Source of the DNA: Flavobacterium sp.
GTDB lineage: Bacteria > Bacteroidota > Bacteroidia > Flavobacteriales > Flavobacteriaceae
DNA length: 64,000 nt
Direction of reading: 5' to 3'
NCBI RefSeq assembly: GCF_013822155.1
Contig: NZ_PNJW01000009.1
Location: 1-64,000, forward strand
Part shown: positions 37,432-46,801 of the stretch, piece after piece
How positions within the stretch are numbered: position 1 is the stretch's first letter
Layout of the letters: every line of letters begins with the position of its first letter
Made by a program: the position numbers and the translations under genes
Notes under the pieces: model-generated
Told to the model about the DNA's origin: nothing
Seen by the model: the letters and a program-made list of their open reading frames with translations, nothing else
Database searches by the model: none

Positions 37432-37493
37432 TTGACATTAACTTCTAATGGTTCTACTTTATTTAAGAAAAAAAGAACAAATTACTTTTGTTT

Positions 37494-38750
37494 ATGAAGG
37501 ATATTAAATTGAAAAACCGCTGGCTTATTGCGGTAGCTGCCGTCGGAATTCATAGCTCTATTGGTTCGGTATATGCATTTTCGGTTATAACAAATCCGGC
37601 AAAAGATTTATTTGGTGTAGAAGAAGCAGATATAAAATGGGCTTTTAAAATAGCTATTTTGTTGCTCGGATTATCAGCTGCATTATTAGGCAAATGGGTA
37701 GAAAAAGTAGGCCCAAAAGTAAGCGGAATAACTGCCGGTGTTTTTTACGGTGTCGGAATTTTAGGTTCAGGTTTGGCAGTACAGCTGCATTCAATGCCAT
37801 TATTTTTACTTTGTTATGGTTTTATTGGTGGCATCGGATTAGGAATTGGCTACATTACACCTGTAAGTACTTTAGTAAAATGGTTCCCAGATAAAAGAGG
37901 CTTGGCAACAGGTATGGCAATTATGGGATTTGGCTTTTCTGCCTTACTGTTTGGACCTCTGATGCAAATGTTATTTGATTCCGTGGGAGTTTCCAATGCA
38001 TTTTATTTTTTAGGAATTTTGTATATGATACTAATTATATTTTCAGCATCATTTATGGAAAAACCACCGGAAGGATACTTACCAAAAGGTTATTATCCGG
38101 GCGAAAACAAAAACATCAAACCGGATCTTTCAAATATTGATGCGAATGCAGCTTTAAAAACTACCCGTTTTTATTATATGTGGATTATGATGTTTATTAA
38201 TATTTCTTGCGGAATTGCATTGATTGCGGCTGCGAGTCCTTTAATTCAAGTGAAATTAAATTATACGCCAATGGAAGCTGCAACTATTGTTGGACTCATC
38301 GGTGTCTTTAATGGAATAGGAAGAATCATTTGGTCGGGTACTTCAGATTATTTGGGTAGACCCAATACCTATATTGTCTTCTTTGCTTTTCAGGTTATTG
38401 CCTTTTATTTCTTACCCAAACTTACCTCTGAGTTTGCGTTTCTGTTCGTTTTATTTACTGTTGTAACTATGTATGGCGGTGGTTTTGCAACATTACCCGC
38501 ATTTTTAAGTGACTTATTCGGTACTAAACAATTGGGAGCAGTTCATGGATTAATTCTTTCAGGTTGGGGATTAGCAGGTATTGTTGGACCTACCATCTAT
38601 GATGTAATGATGAAAAAAACCCAATCATTAGATGATACGCTAGTACTATTTTCAAGCTTTTTTGTTGTAGCATTGATTGTTTCATTGCTAATGAAACGTC
38701 TAATTGCAAAACACCATAACAAACAAGCCGAAATTAATTTACCCTTATAA
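37494..38750 (+). CDS. MFS transporter, OFA (oxalate/formate antiporter) family
   Basis: This 418-residue protein with 12 predicted helices begins KNRWLIAVAAVGIHSSIGSVYAFSVI, the OFA-type start of helix 1. YGFIGGIGLGIGYITPVSTLVKWFPDKRGLATGMAIMGFGFSALLFGPL follows near residues 105-155, with the MFS loop motif. OFA members exchange organic acids or are of unknown substrate. Start ATG 37494 is preferred over an in-frame TTG two codons earlier. The gene stands alone after the carboxyltransferase, 211 bases away. Confidence 0.9.
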   Translation: MKDIKLKNRWLIAVAAVGIHSSIGSVYAFSVITNPAKDLFGVEEADIKWAFKIAILLLGLSAALLGKWVEKVGPKVSGITAGVFYGVGILGSGLAVQLHSMPLFLLCYGFIGGIGLGIGYITPVSTLVKWFPDKRGLATGMAIMGFGFSALLFGPLMQMLFDSVGVSNAFYFLGILYMILIIFSASFMEKPPEGYLPKGYYPGENKNIKPDLSNIDANAALKTTRFYYMWIMMFINISCGIALIAAASPLIQVKLNYTPMEAATIVGLIGVFNGIGRIIWSGTSDYLGRPNTYIVFFAFQVIAFYFLPKLTSEFAFLFVLFTVVTMYGGGFATLPAFLSDLFGTKQLGAVHGLILSGWGLAGIVGPTIYDVMMKKTQSLDDTLVLFSSFFVVALIVSLLMKRLIAKHHNKQAEINLPL

Positions 38751-38857
38751 TTTAGAAGTATATTTTTTTTATTATAGATATTGTGATTATATATTTGAAA
38801 TAATCGGCTGCTAAACTATTATAAAATGGGCTGTTTTTGATTCAAAAATAAACTCTC

Positions 38858-39007
38858 ATGAAACAAGTACTACTTTTACTATTCTGAACATTAAATTTTA
38901 ATCTCATTGCTTAGAACGAAGAAAATACTTAATCACCAACTTTTTTACAATTCTATAAATCTAAAATTTTTTGGATTGAAAACTTAAAAATATCAAAGAA
39001 GGAATAA
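38858..39007 (+). pseudogene. Decayed short secreted-protein gene
   Basis: From ATG 38858 the frame reads M-K-Q-V-L-L-L-L-F, stop (TGA 38885), T-L-N-F-N-L-I-A, stop (TAG 38912), N-E-E-N-T, stop (TAA 38930), then S-P-T-F-L-Q-F-Y-K-S-K-I-F-W-I-E and on to TAA 39005. Replacing the TAG by CAG would restore a typical signal-peptide end (LIAQ-NEEN). The frame looks like a broken secreted or lipoprotein gene remnant in an otherwise empty 304-base gap (38751-39054). It could also be chance. Confidence 0.4.
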
Positions 39008-39054
39008 AACTCATAATCAATCATATTCCAATTTCCTTTTTTAGCTTTGCAGCA

Positions 39055-40725
39055 ATGAAAAATGCGATTCCTTTTATTGCCTTCCAACAAAACATTTCGG
39101 GTATTGATTTACCTCAAAAATTCACCTTTCCGTTTTATTATGAACCGCATGAGTTGAGTAAAATTGCGTCTCAAGAATTGCAACAGTATTTAGAAACGCA
39201 AACCGATTGGAAACATAATTTTGGTTTGCAGGAAGACGGCGAAGGATTAGTGATTGGTAAAATGTTTGGCGTGTTAGTCGTACAAAATCAAGCGAATGAA
39301 TTGGGGTATTTAGCCGCCTTTTCAGGGAAATTAGCCGACAGTAATGAACACCTACACTTTGTTCCTCCGGTTTTTGACATGTTACAACACGATGGCTTTT
39401 TTAAACAGGAAGAAAAAATATTGAATGTTTATAATCGAAAAATTGAAGATTTAGAAAAAGAGGCAGCATTTTTTTCTCTTCAAGAAAAATTGGCTTCCAC
39501 CCTATCGTTAGCCGAAAAAGACAAAGCCGAAAAGAAAGAACAAAGCAAACAAAATAAAATTATTCGTGACGAAATTCGGATAAAAGCCGAAAACGAATTG
39601 GATTTTGAATCCTATAAAACCGTGCAGAAAAAATTGAGTAAAGAAAGCCAGTTAGAAAGCATTCAACTCAAACAAATGAATCATTTTTGGAAATTAGAAA
39701 TTGCGAACGCCCAACAAAAAGTGGACGATTTTCAAACGAAAATAAATCAATTAAAAGAAGAACGCAAAGCCAAATCGGCAGCATTACAACAGAAATTGTT
39801 TGAACAGTATTCATTCTTAAACCAATCCGGTATTTCCAAAAGTTTAGGTGCCATTTTTGAAGGGAATCCACCCGCGAGTGCCGGTGAATGTGCGGCTCCA
39901 AAACTACTTCACTATGCGTTTGCAAACCAACTCAAACCGATTGCGTTGGCCGAATTCTGGTGGGGACAATCGCCTAAATCGGAAATCCGAAAACACGGTC
40001 ATTTTTACCCCGCTTGCACCGGAAAGTGCAAACCCATTTTGGCTCACATGTTAGACGGAATGGAATTAGACGACAATCCGCTCTTGCAAAATCCGGCAGA
40101 AAACAAAGAACTGACTTTTTTATACGACGACGAGTATTTATCGGTCGTGCACAAACCGGCAGAGTTTTTATCCGTTCCCGGAAAATCGATACAGGATTCG
40201 GTGTACAGTCGCTACAAAGAAAAATTTCCTGAAGCATCAGGCCCGTTGATTGTGCATCGGTTGGACATGTCCACTTCCGGCATTTTGTTGTTGGCAAAAA
40301 GCACGGAAACCTATTTGAATTTACAAGCTCAGTTCATGAAACGAACGGTACAAAAACGCTATGTTGCTTTACTTTCCGGTAAAATTGAGCAAGACAGTGG
40401 CGAAATCAATTTGCCGTTGCGAGTCGATTTAGACAACCGCCCCAATCAGTTAGTGTGTTACCAATACGGTAAACCCGCCAAAACGCAGTGGAAAGTAATC
40501 GAACGAAGAGAAAATACCACGTTGCTACACTTTTTTCCTATCACGGGACGCACGCACCAGTTGCGGGTGCACGCCGCTCATCCGGAAGGTTTAAACACTC
40601 CCATCGTTGGCGATGATTTATACGGCACCAAAGCAGACCGCTTGTATTTGCATGCCGAAGCGATACGGTTTTGGCATCCGGTTTTGAGGAAGGAAATGGA
40701 TGTTGTGGATGAGGTTGGGTTTTGA
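39055..40725 (+). CDS. RluA-family pseudouridine synthase with long N-terminal extension
   Basis: This 556-residue protein has its RluA catalytic domain in the last ~210 residues. The active-site motif is LIVHRLDMSTSGILLLAK with catalytic Asp404, followed by YVALLSGKIEQDSGEINLPLR and FPITGRTHQLRVHAAHPEG. The first ~130 residues form an alpha/beta domain, and residues about 130-250 a charged coiled coil. Next comes a Cys-containing segment (GECAAPKLLHYAF and YPACTGKCKPILAH, about 278-340) that may bind a metal. The extension is about twice the size of a normal RluA enzyme, though such long relatives are known in several phyla. It would modify uridines in rRNA or tRNA; the site is unknown. Confidence 0.9.
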   Translation: MKNAIPFIAFQQNISGIDLPQKFTFPFYYEPHELSKIASQELQQYLETQTDWKHNFGLQEDGEGLVIGKMFGVLVVQNQANELGYLAAFSGKLADSNEHLHFVPPVFDMLQHDGFFKQEEKILNVYNRKIEDLEKEAAFFSLQEKLASTLSLAEKDKAEKKEQSKQNKIIRDEIRIKAENELDFESYKTVQKKLSKESQLESIQLKQMNHFWKLEIANAQQKVDDFQTKINQLKEERKAKSAALQQKLFEQYSFLNQSGISKSLGAIFEGNPPASAGECAAPKLLHYAFANQLKPIALAEFWWGQSPKSEIRKHGHFYPACTGKCKPILAHMLDGMELDDNPLLQNPAENKELTFLYDDEYLSVVHKPAEFLSVPGKSIQDSVYSRYKEKFPEASGPLIVHRLDMSTSGILLLAKSTETYLNLQAQFMKRTVQKRYVALLSGKIEQDSGEINLPLRVDLDNRPNQLVCYQYGKPAKTQWKVIERRENTTLLHFFPITGRTHQLRVHAAHPEGLNTPIVGDDLYGTKADRLYLHAEAIRFWHPVLRKEMDVVDEVGF

Positions 40726-40744
40726 TCAGAAAATCTTGTTTGGT

Positions 40745-40775
40745 TTGAAAAGGTTAAAAAAGTTGTATATATTTG
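40745..40775 (+). promoter_or_regulatory. Predicted promoter of the lipoprotein gene at 40825
   Basis: TTG (40745-40747), a 20-base spacer and TATATTTG (40768-40775) fit the consensus, with a leader of about 43 bases. Confidence 0.65.
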
Positions 40776-40824
40776 ATAATAAATAAATTATTGGCCATTT
40801 AAACAGATTACACCTAACCAAATT

Positions 40825-41655
40825 ATGAATTCACGATATTATTTTATTTTTTTATTTTCATTGTCCCTCATTTCTTGCAATAAAGAAAAGATTGCAAAAA
40901 AGGAGAAAAAAGGACTTGACACTATAGTAATTTATAGCGAAAAAGACTTTTACGAAAATAAATTCGGCATAATTAAAATAGTAGACACATTATGTATTAA
41001 TGGAATTAAAAGAGCTAAAAAAGATATTTCTGAAAACAAATTAACATACTATAACATTAAAGGATTGTCTGCAAGAGAGGTGAGCGACAAAGAACTAACC
41101 CTATTACTTCATCAGTATAACATTGGATTTAAAAATGTGTTAGGTTTTTGTATGAGACCTCCTAAAGGGTTTAAATGGTATTGCTATGAAGATGAAATCA
41201 ATAATGAAATATTTAATCGATATGGAGAAAATTTTGTTGATTCACTTCGTAAAATTGCAGACAGAAAATTTGTGGAAACAAATCCCGATTTCGTTTTCAT
41301 GTGGCATGAATGTGAAACAACTTCGAGATACACCAAAGTTTTAGATTACACTGAATCTCTTAACATGGTTAGAGAAGATTTGAGAAAAACCCTAATACCA
41401 TTATATAAAACTAGAGGAATTGAAATTAATGATTTAAATATCTCATTTATAATTCATAGGGATAGCTCAATAAGCAAACTATCAATTACTAAATCAATTT
41501 CTCCTAAAAATTTAGAGAATGAGAAGTTGGTAGATTCTGTCATTACACAATTTATTATACGTTCCAAATGGAATCCTGGAAAATTCAATGGAATAAATGT
41601 CAATAGCGATTGGCATATATCAGGGGTTGGTCGCTTAAGTAAAAAAAACGGTTAG
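40825..41655 (+). CDS. Lipoprotein of unknown function
   Basis: This 276-residue protein has a lipobox (SLIS-C, residues 15-19) after MNSRYYFIFLFSLSLI. The mature part is charged, with no recognised domain. It contains a Cys/His-bearing stretch (CMRPPKGFKWYCYEDEINNE near 108-127 and FMWHECETTSRYTKV near 162-176). The C-terminal segment (SISKLSITKSISPKNLENEKLVDSVITQFI) is loosely like a TonB C-terminal-type region. It has its own promoter and is not obviously in an operon. Confidence 0.65.
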   Translation: MNSRYYFIFLFSLSLISCNKEKIAKKEKKGLDTIVIYSEKDFYENKFGIIKIVDTLCINGIKRAKKDISENKLTYYNIKGLSAREVSDKELTLLLHQYNIGFKNVLGFCMRPPKGFKWYCYEDEINNEIFNRYGENFVDSLRKIADRKFVETNPDFVFMWHECETTSRYTKVLDYTESLNMVREDLRKTLIPLYKTRGIEINDLNISFIIHRDSSISKLSITKSISPKNLENEKLVDSVITQFIIRSKWNPGKFNGINVNSDWHISGVGRLSKKNG

Positions 41656-41823
41656 CTATCGAGTAGACTACCTAGCTCCCCTAAATCCTTTTTTATATGA
41701 CTTCGCTCTAATTAATTCTCTGAATTCGCAGTAATAACAAAACCATAAAACATTTTCCATTCAAACTAATTCCTATATTTGTTCCGCTTAAAAAAAACCG
41801 AAAAACCTTTTTAATTTAAAATC

Positions 41824-42324
41824 ATGCAAAAAGTAATCTCCCTATTTATTCTATTATTTAGTTTCAGCAGTTTCGGTCAAGAAATATTTGACTATGAATT
41901 TGATGACAATGTAACTATTCAAGTTGTGGAAGATGCTGAGGAAGGTGAAATTCCGGGTGGAAAATATGTAAAAGGAACGTATAAAAATGAAGTAATTGTT
42001 TTTTCCAGTTCTGATAAAGGAAAAGATAAATTAGCCAATACCGATGAAGCCGGCTTGCTTAAGTTTTTTCAAGGGGTGAAAGATGGAGCTGTCAAATCCA
42101 GCAAAGGAAAACTCCTAAACGAGGAAATTATCACGCTTCATGATATCAAAGCCTTAAAATTTTCATTTACTTTCGACGTAAATGGGAAAAAAAATATAGT
42201 TGAAAATTATGTATTCGTTTATAAAAACTTGGCTTATACGTTACAGTTTATGGACACCGAAAAAGGTTTTGACAAACTAACCGATTTTAGAACAAAAATT
42301 GTCAATTCTATTTTATTAAAGTAA
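41824..42324 (+). CDS. Small secreted protein of unknown function
   Basis: This 166-residue protein has a signal peptide (MQKVISLFILLFSFSSFGQ). The mature region begins EIFDYEFDDNVTIQVVEDAEEGE and contains alternating strands, with no recognised motif. A TATATTTG -7 box lies at 41774-41781, 42 bases before the start. It is transcribed toward the hybrid regulator but separated from it by 194 bases. Confidence 0.65.
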   Translation: MQKVISLFILLFSFSSFGQEIFDYEFDDNVTIQVVEDAEEGEIPGGKYVKGTYKNEVIVFSSSDKGKDKLANTDEAGLLKFFQGVKDGAVKSSKGKLLNEEIITLHDIKALKFSFTFDVNGKKNIVENYVFVYKNLAYTLQFMDTEKGFDKLTDFRTKIVNSILLK

Positions 42325-42518
42325 CAACTATCAATAAAAAAGTAATTTGTATTCCTATTAAAGCTGATTTTTAATACGTTAAATTTCTTTTTTTAACTTA
42401 ATACGATTGTTTTTCCTAAATATTGTTTACTTTTATTTATTCTATCACAGTAATACGTGTTAGTTTAATTTCCACAAATCGATTTATCGCCCTATTTACG
42501 TGCAATCAATAACGATAA

Positions 42519-45500
42519 ATGAATCGATTAAAGCATTATATAGTATTACCAATTCTTTTGTGGGGTTTGCTCCCATCGTTACTTTTTTCCCAAAACATTC
42601 GGTTTAAACACTTAACCATAAATGATGGTTTATCTCAAAATGCCATTCTTGCCATGGTGCAGGATAACGATGGTTTTATGTGGTTTGGCACCAAAGACGG
42701 ATTGAATAAATATGACGGCTATCAATTCAATATCTATCAAAATGAACCGGCCAACCCAAAATCTATTTCCTCAAACTATATCACCGCCCTTTTTACCGAC
42801 CGAAACGGACAATTATGGATTGCCACTGATAATGGCATCTTGAATGTTTATTCAAAAACCAGTAACAATTTTCAACGCATTTTACTTCCACTCACTATAT
42901 CGGAAACTAAAAATACAAAGGAAATCACTTCCATCACGCAAGATTCTTCCGGTTCAATGTGGATTGGTACGAATGGAAATGGGATTTTTAAGATTCCAAT
43001 TGTCAATAATAATCCTGCCTTTTCAAAAATCAAACAAATTACTATTTCAAAGAATCAAAAAGATGTAAAAAGCAATAAAATTAAAGCGTTACAATATGAC
43101 AATTCCGGGGTCTTATGGATTGGAACAGAAAAAGGTCTGAAAAGATTTGATATACAAAAAGAGCTGTTTACCACTTTTTTAATCAATATTAAGCAACCCG
43201 GAGCCTACGGAAGTAATGATGATTTTTTAATTTCAAGTATTGCCGTTGCTGATAAGAACCATTTATGGTTGGGAACTATAAGTGGATTGGTTCATTTCAA
43301 TACTGAAAATTTCTCTCGTACTGCTTACCTGCATGAATTGAGTGTTTTTCGCTATGGATGGGGACAAATTAATAAAATTGTAGCTGACAACAAAGGCTAT
43401 TTATGGCTAGCCACACCCGGCGAATTAATGCGTTTTGATACTAAAACCAAAACATTTGAATCGTTTAAAAATGACCCTTTAGAACCGGAAACGATTAGTT
43501 ATGACAATATCCACAGTTTATGTATTGATCGAACAGGCATTGTTTGGGCGGGCACCAACGGAATGGGGATTGATTATTATGACCCGAAAGTAAATCGTTT
43601 TGCTTTAGTTACACGAATAGCCGGTTTAAATTCAAGAATTTCAGGTTTCAGTATTCGCTCGATTGTTGAACAAGATGACCGTTATGTTTGGATTGGCAGC
43701 AATGTTCTTTATCGTTGGGACAGAAAAACGAATGAATTGAAAAGTTTTGAAACTACCTCTTTACGTCCTAATGATTTTGGAAATACCGGTATTTGGTCCA
43801 TGATTCAAAGTAAAGACAATCAGCTTTGGTTTGCCACCATTGAAGGTTTGTATGTTCTTGACCCAAAAACAGAGAAAAAAGTTCATTATACTCCAACTAA
43901 AAATAATGATAAAGGATTACCTCGTAAAGATGTTACAGCAGTATTTGAGGATAAAAAGGGTGTAATTTGGATTGTTACCGAAAATTGTCTCAGTAAGCTA
44001 TACAATCGTGAAAAAGGAGAATTTAAACATTATCCTTACCGAAGTAATTCCGATTTAAATGTAATGAGTCGAACGGCATTTTATGATGATGGAAAAGATA
44101 ATTTGTATATCGGGACTAAAGCGGGATTAGTCATTTTTAATACAAAAAAGGAAAGCTATCACACATACCAGAATATCCCTGAAATAACGAACAGCCTAAG
44201 TAATAATATTGTAAATTCAATATGTCCGGATATTGAAAACCCCAATCGCTATTTGTGGATTGGCACTTCCGGCGGTTTAAATTTATTTGATGTTGACAAA
44301 AAAACCTTTAAACAGTATACCCAAAATGATGGTTTACCCAACAATGTGATTTATGGTATTCTTTCGGATTCACAGTATAATTTATGGTTGAGTACTAACA
44401 AAGGACTTTCTAAATTTAATCTTAAAACAAAAAAATTCAGAAATTATGATGTAGCCGATGGCTTGCAAAGCAATGAGTTTAATACCGGAGCTTTTTATAA
44501 AAGCAAAAAGGGAGAACTGTTTTTTGGCGGAATTAAAGGAATGAATTATTTTTTTCCAGAGCAAATTGTAGACAATCCCTATGAACCACCAATTAGAATT
44601 GCCGGTTTGAAAGTTTATAGCGAAAGTACAACAAATAAAGAAGGTAGTGACATTAGAGCCTTGTCAGTCAATCAGAAAGATAAAATTACGTTTACGCACC
44701 GTGATGATATGATTGTATTTGATTTTGCAGCATTGGATTTTTCAGCTCCGGAAAAAAATAAGTATGCTTATAAACTGGAAAACTTTAATGACGATTGGAT
44801 TTATACCGACCATTCCCGAACCGCCACTTTTACTAATTTACCACCGGGAAATTATACCTTACGGGTAAAAGGAAGTAATAATGATGGTATTTGGAATGAA
44901 AAAGGAATAGCCATCCCGATTAAGGTTTTGCCGCATTGGACCGGGACTTGGTGGGCTTATACCCTCTATTTTATTTTATTACTTCTTCTACTCTATTTTA
45001 TCAGAAAATATGAGATGAAACGAATCAAAATGAAAAACCAATTAGAACTCGAACACAAAGAATTTGATACCTTAAAAATTTTAGATCAAATGAAATCGAG
45101 GTTTTTTGCTAATATTTCACATGAGTTTAGAACGCCTTTAACATTGATTAGCGGTTATGCCGAAAATTTAATAGAAGAATTGCCAACTAATAGTACTAAA
45201 AAACAAGTGGTTGCCATTGATCAAAATGCCAAAACACTTTTGAAATTAATCAACGAATTGTTAGATATTTCAAAGTTGGAAGCCGGAAAAATGTTTCTGT
45301 GCAACACGCAACAAAATTTTGTTTTATATCTAAAACATTTATTCTTTTCCGTAGAATCATTTGCAGAGTTGAAAAAAATCAAACTGAACTTTATTTCCGA
45401 TGAAGAAGATATTCAAGTTTCCTTTGATGCTGAAAAAATGGAAAAGATTATCATGAATCTCCTTTTTAACGCATTGAAATTTACTCCGGAGGGTGGTGAA

Positions 45501-46652
45501 ATTACATTAACAGTCAAGCAAAATAATCTACGGTCCGTATCCATCTGCATCTGTGACAATGGCATTGGAATGACAGAAGAAGCTATTTCTCACATATTCA
45601 ATCGTTTCTATCAGGCGGATAATTCAGACACGCGTTTATATGAAGGAACCGGAATAGGATTGGCACTAGTAAAAGAATTAATTGAATTGCATCAAGGAAC
45701 GATTATCGCCCATCGAAACGAAAACTTAACCGGACAAAATGGAGCGACATTCACCATTGAACTACCCATTGGCGTAATTTCTGAAAAAGAAATTGCTTTG
45801 CCGGTTGAAATTGAAACAACACCAAAGACTACTCAATTAAAAAGTTTAGGCAAAGACATTCAATCAATTGATTTACATAAAGATAAAAAAATAATAGTAT
45901 TAGTAGAAGATAATTTAAGCATTCGAACTTTTATTAAAAACATATTACAAACTAACTATAAAATAATCGAAGCTCCCAATGGCGAAGAAGGAATCCGATT
46001 AGCCAATATAATGATTCCCGACATTATTATTACAGATGTAATGATGCCAATTATGGATGGAATTACAATGGTGCAACACCTGCGTTCAGATGAAAAAACC
46101 AGTCATATTCCAATTATTATCCTATCCGGAAAAGCCACTTTAGAGGATAAATTAATTGGATTAGAAACCGGTATAGAAGCTTACTTAACGAAACCTTTCA
46201 GTGTCAAAGAGCTTCAATTAATTATAAAAAATATTTTTCAACAACGGGAACAACTCCTTAAAAAATACCAAAATAAATTTGTTGTTTCTTCAGATGAAGT
46301 TCCCTTGCCATCTGTAGACCAACAGTTTTTAGAAAAGGTGATTAACCATATTAAACAACACTTGGACAATCCTTCCTTTAGCGTAGAATTACTGGCTGAC
46401 AAAATGTGTTTGAGTCCGTCACAATTAAACAGAAAACTTCAAGCTATAATTGATGAAGCTCCGGGTCAATTAATTAGAAATATTCGCTTGCAACGGGCAG
46501 CGGATTTAATCAAACAAAATGCCGGAAGCTTAACCGACATTTGTTTTCAAACCGGATTTAATGACCAAACGTATTTTTCAAAAGCGTTTAAAAATCAGTT
46601 TGGGTGTAGTCCATCTTCCTATAAAAAGCAAAATACCACTTCCCTTATTTAA
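42519..46652 (+). CDS. Hybrid two-component system regulator (HTCS)
   Basis: This 1377-residue one-protein signalling system has a signal peptide (1-24). A periplasmic two-component-regulator propeller spans about 25-710 (many W-I-G-T and W-F-G-T-blade repeats). A Y_Y_Y domain follows at about 730-805 (NLPPGNYTLRVKGSNNDG). There is one membrane helix (about 812-828). Next come the histidine kinase (phospho-His H868 in NISHEFRTPL; N, G1 and G2 boxes about 975-1050), a receiver (phospho-Asp D1173 in ITDVMMPIMDG) and an AraC-type HTH (about 1287-1371, ending GCSPSSYKKQ). HTCS usually sense oligosaccharides and control polysaccharide utilisation loci. Here no susC/susD pair follows; the regulated genes appear to be those from 46802 onward. 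Confidence 0.95.
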   Translation: MNRLKHYIVLPILLWGLLPSLLFSQNIRFKHLTINDGLSQNAILAMVQDNDGFMWFGTKDGLNKYDGYQFNIYQNEPANPKSISSNYITALFTDRNGQLWIATDNGILNVYSKTSNNFQRILLPLTISETKNTKEITSITQDSSGSMWIGTNGNGIFKIPIVNNNPAFSKIKQITISKNQKDVKSNKIKALQYDNSGVLWIGTEKGLKRFDIQKELFTTFLINIKQPGAYGSNDDFLISSIAVADKNHLWLGTISGLVHFNTENFSRTAYLHELSVFRYGWGQINKIVADNKGYLWLATPGELMRFDTKTKTFESFKNDPLEPETISYDNIHSLCIDRTGIVWAGTNGMGIDYYDPKVNRFALVTRIAGLNSRISGFSIRSIVEQDDRYVWIGSNVLYRWDRKTNELKSFETTSLRPNDFGNTGIWSMIQSKDNQLWFATIEGLYVLDPKTEKKVHYTPTKNNDKGLPRKDVTAVFEDKKGVIWIVTENCLSKLYNREKGEFKHYPYRSNSDLNVMSRTAFYDDGKDNLYIGTKAGLVIFNTKKESYHTYQNIPEITNSLSNNIVNSICPDIENPNRYLWIGTSGGLNLFDVDKKTFKQYTQNDGLPNNVIYGILSDSQYNLWLSTNKGLSKFNLKTKKFRNYDVADGLQSNEFNTGAFYKSKKGELFFGGIKGMNYFFPEQIVDNPYEPPIRIAGLKVYSESTTNKEGSDIRALSVNQKDKITFTHRDDMIVFDFAALDFSAPEKNKYAYKLENFNDDWIYTDHSRTATFTNLPPGNYTLRVKGSNNDGIWNEKGIAIPIKVLPHWTGTWWAYTLYFILLLLLLYFIRKYEMKRIKMKNQLELEHKEFDTLKILDQMKSRFFANISHEFRTPLTLISGYAENLIEELPTNSTKKQVVAIDQNAKTLLKLINELLDISKLEAGKMFLCNTQQNFVLYLKHLFFSVESFAELKKIKLNFISDEEDIQVSFDAEKMEKIIMNLLFNALKFTPEGGEITLTVKQNNLRSVSICICDNGIGMTEEAISHIFNRFYQADNSDTRLYEGTGIGLALVKELIELHQGTIIAHRNENLTGQNGATFTIELPIGVISEKEIALPVEIETTPKTTQLKSLGKDIQSIDLHKDKKIIVLVEDNLSIRTFIKNILQTNYKIIEAPNGEEGIRLANIMIPDIIITDVMMPIMDGITMVQHLRSDEKTSHIPIIILSGKATLEDKLIGLETGIEAYLTKPFSVKELQLIIKNIFQQREQLLKKYQNKFVVSSDEVPLPSVDQQFLEKVINHIKQHLDNPSFSVELLADKMCLSPSQLNRKLQAIIDEAPGQLIRNIRLQRAADLIKQNAGSLTDICFQTGFNDQTYFSKAFKNQFGCSPSSYKKQNTTSLI

Positions 46653-46705
46653 TTTTTGCCTTAAATAGCACAAAATCATCCAATCCTTTATTTAACAAGT
46701 GTTTA

Positions 46706-46771
46706 TGCAATAAAATGACATTTTTATGCAAGAAATGTGCAATCTTTTGACATGTCAAGAAGTTAATTTTG
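46706..46771 (+). promoter_or_regulatory. HTCS-type tandem operator and promoter
   Basis: TGCAAT-N4-TGACAT occurs at 46706-46721 and again at 46738-46753, 32 bp apart. A partial third copy (TTTATGCAA at 46723, duplicating the one at 46702 with 21-bp spacing) lies between them. TAATTTTG at 46764-46771 is a -7 match, only 10 bases after the second site, and no properly spaced TTG exists. This is the layout of an activator-dependent promoter for the gene at 46802. The HTCS AraC domain encoded just upstream is the natural candidate to bind. Confidence 0.65.
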
Positions 46772-46801
46772 GTCTTTAATTAATCAATAAATTAACAAAA
46801 C

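Noticed and set aside
37483..37490. TACTTTTG as promoter of the OFA transporter, implying a leaderless mRNA
   Set aside because: It would start transcription on the start codon, has no -33 partner, and a better promoter stands at 37403-37431.
39042..39049. TAGCTTTG as promoter of the RluA gene
   Set aside because: Only five bases before the ATG and without a -33 box; probably chance.
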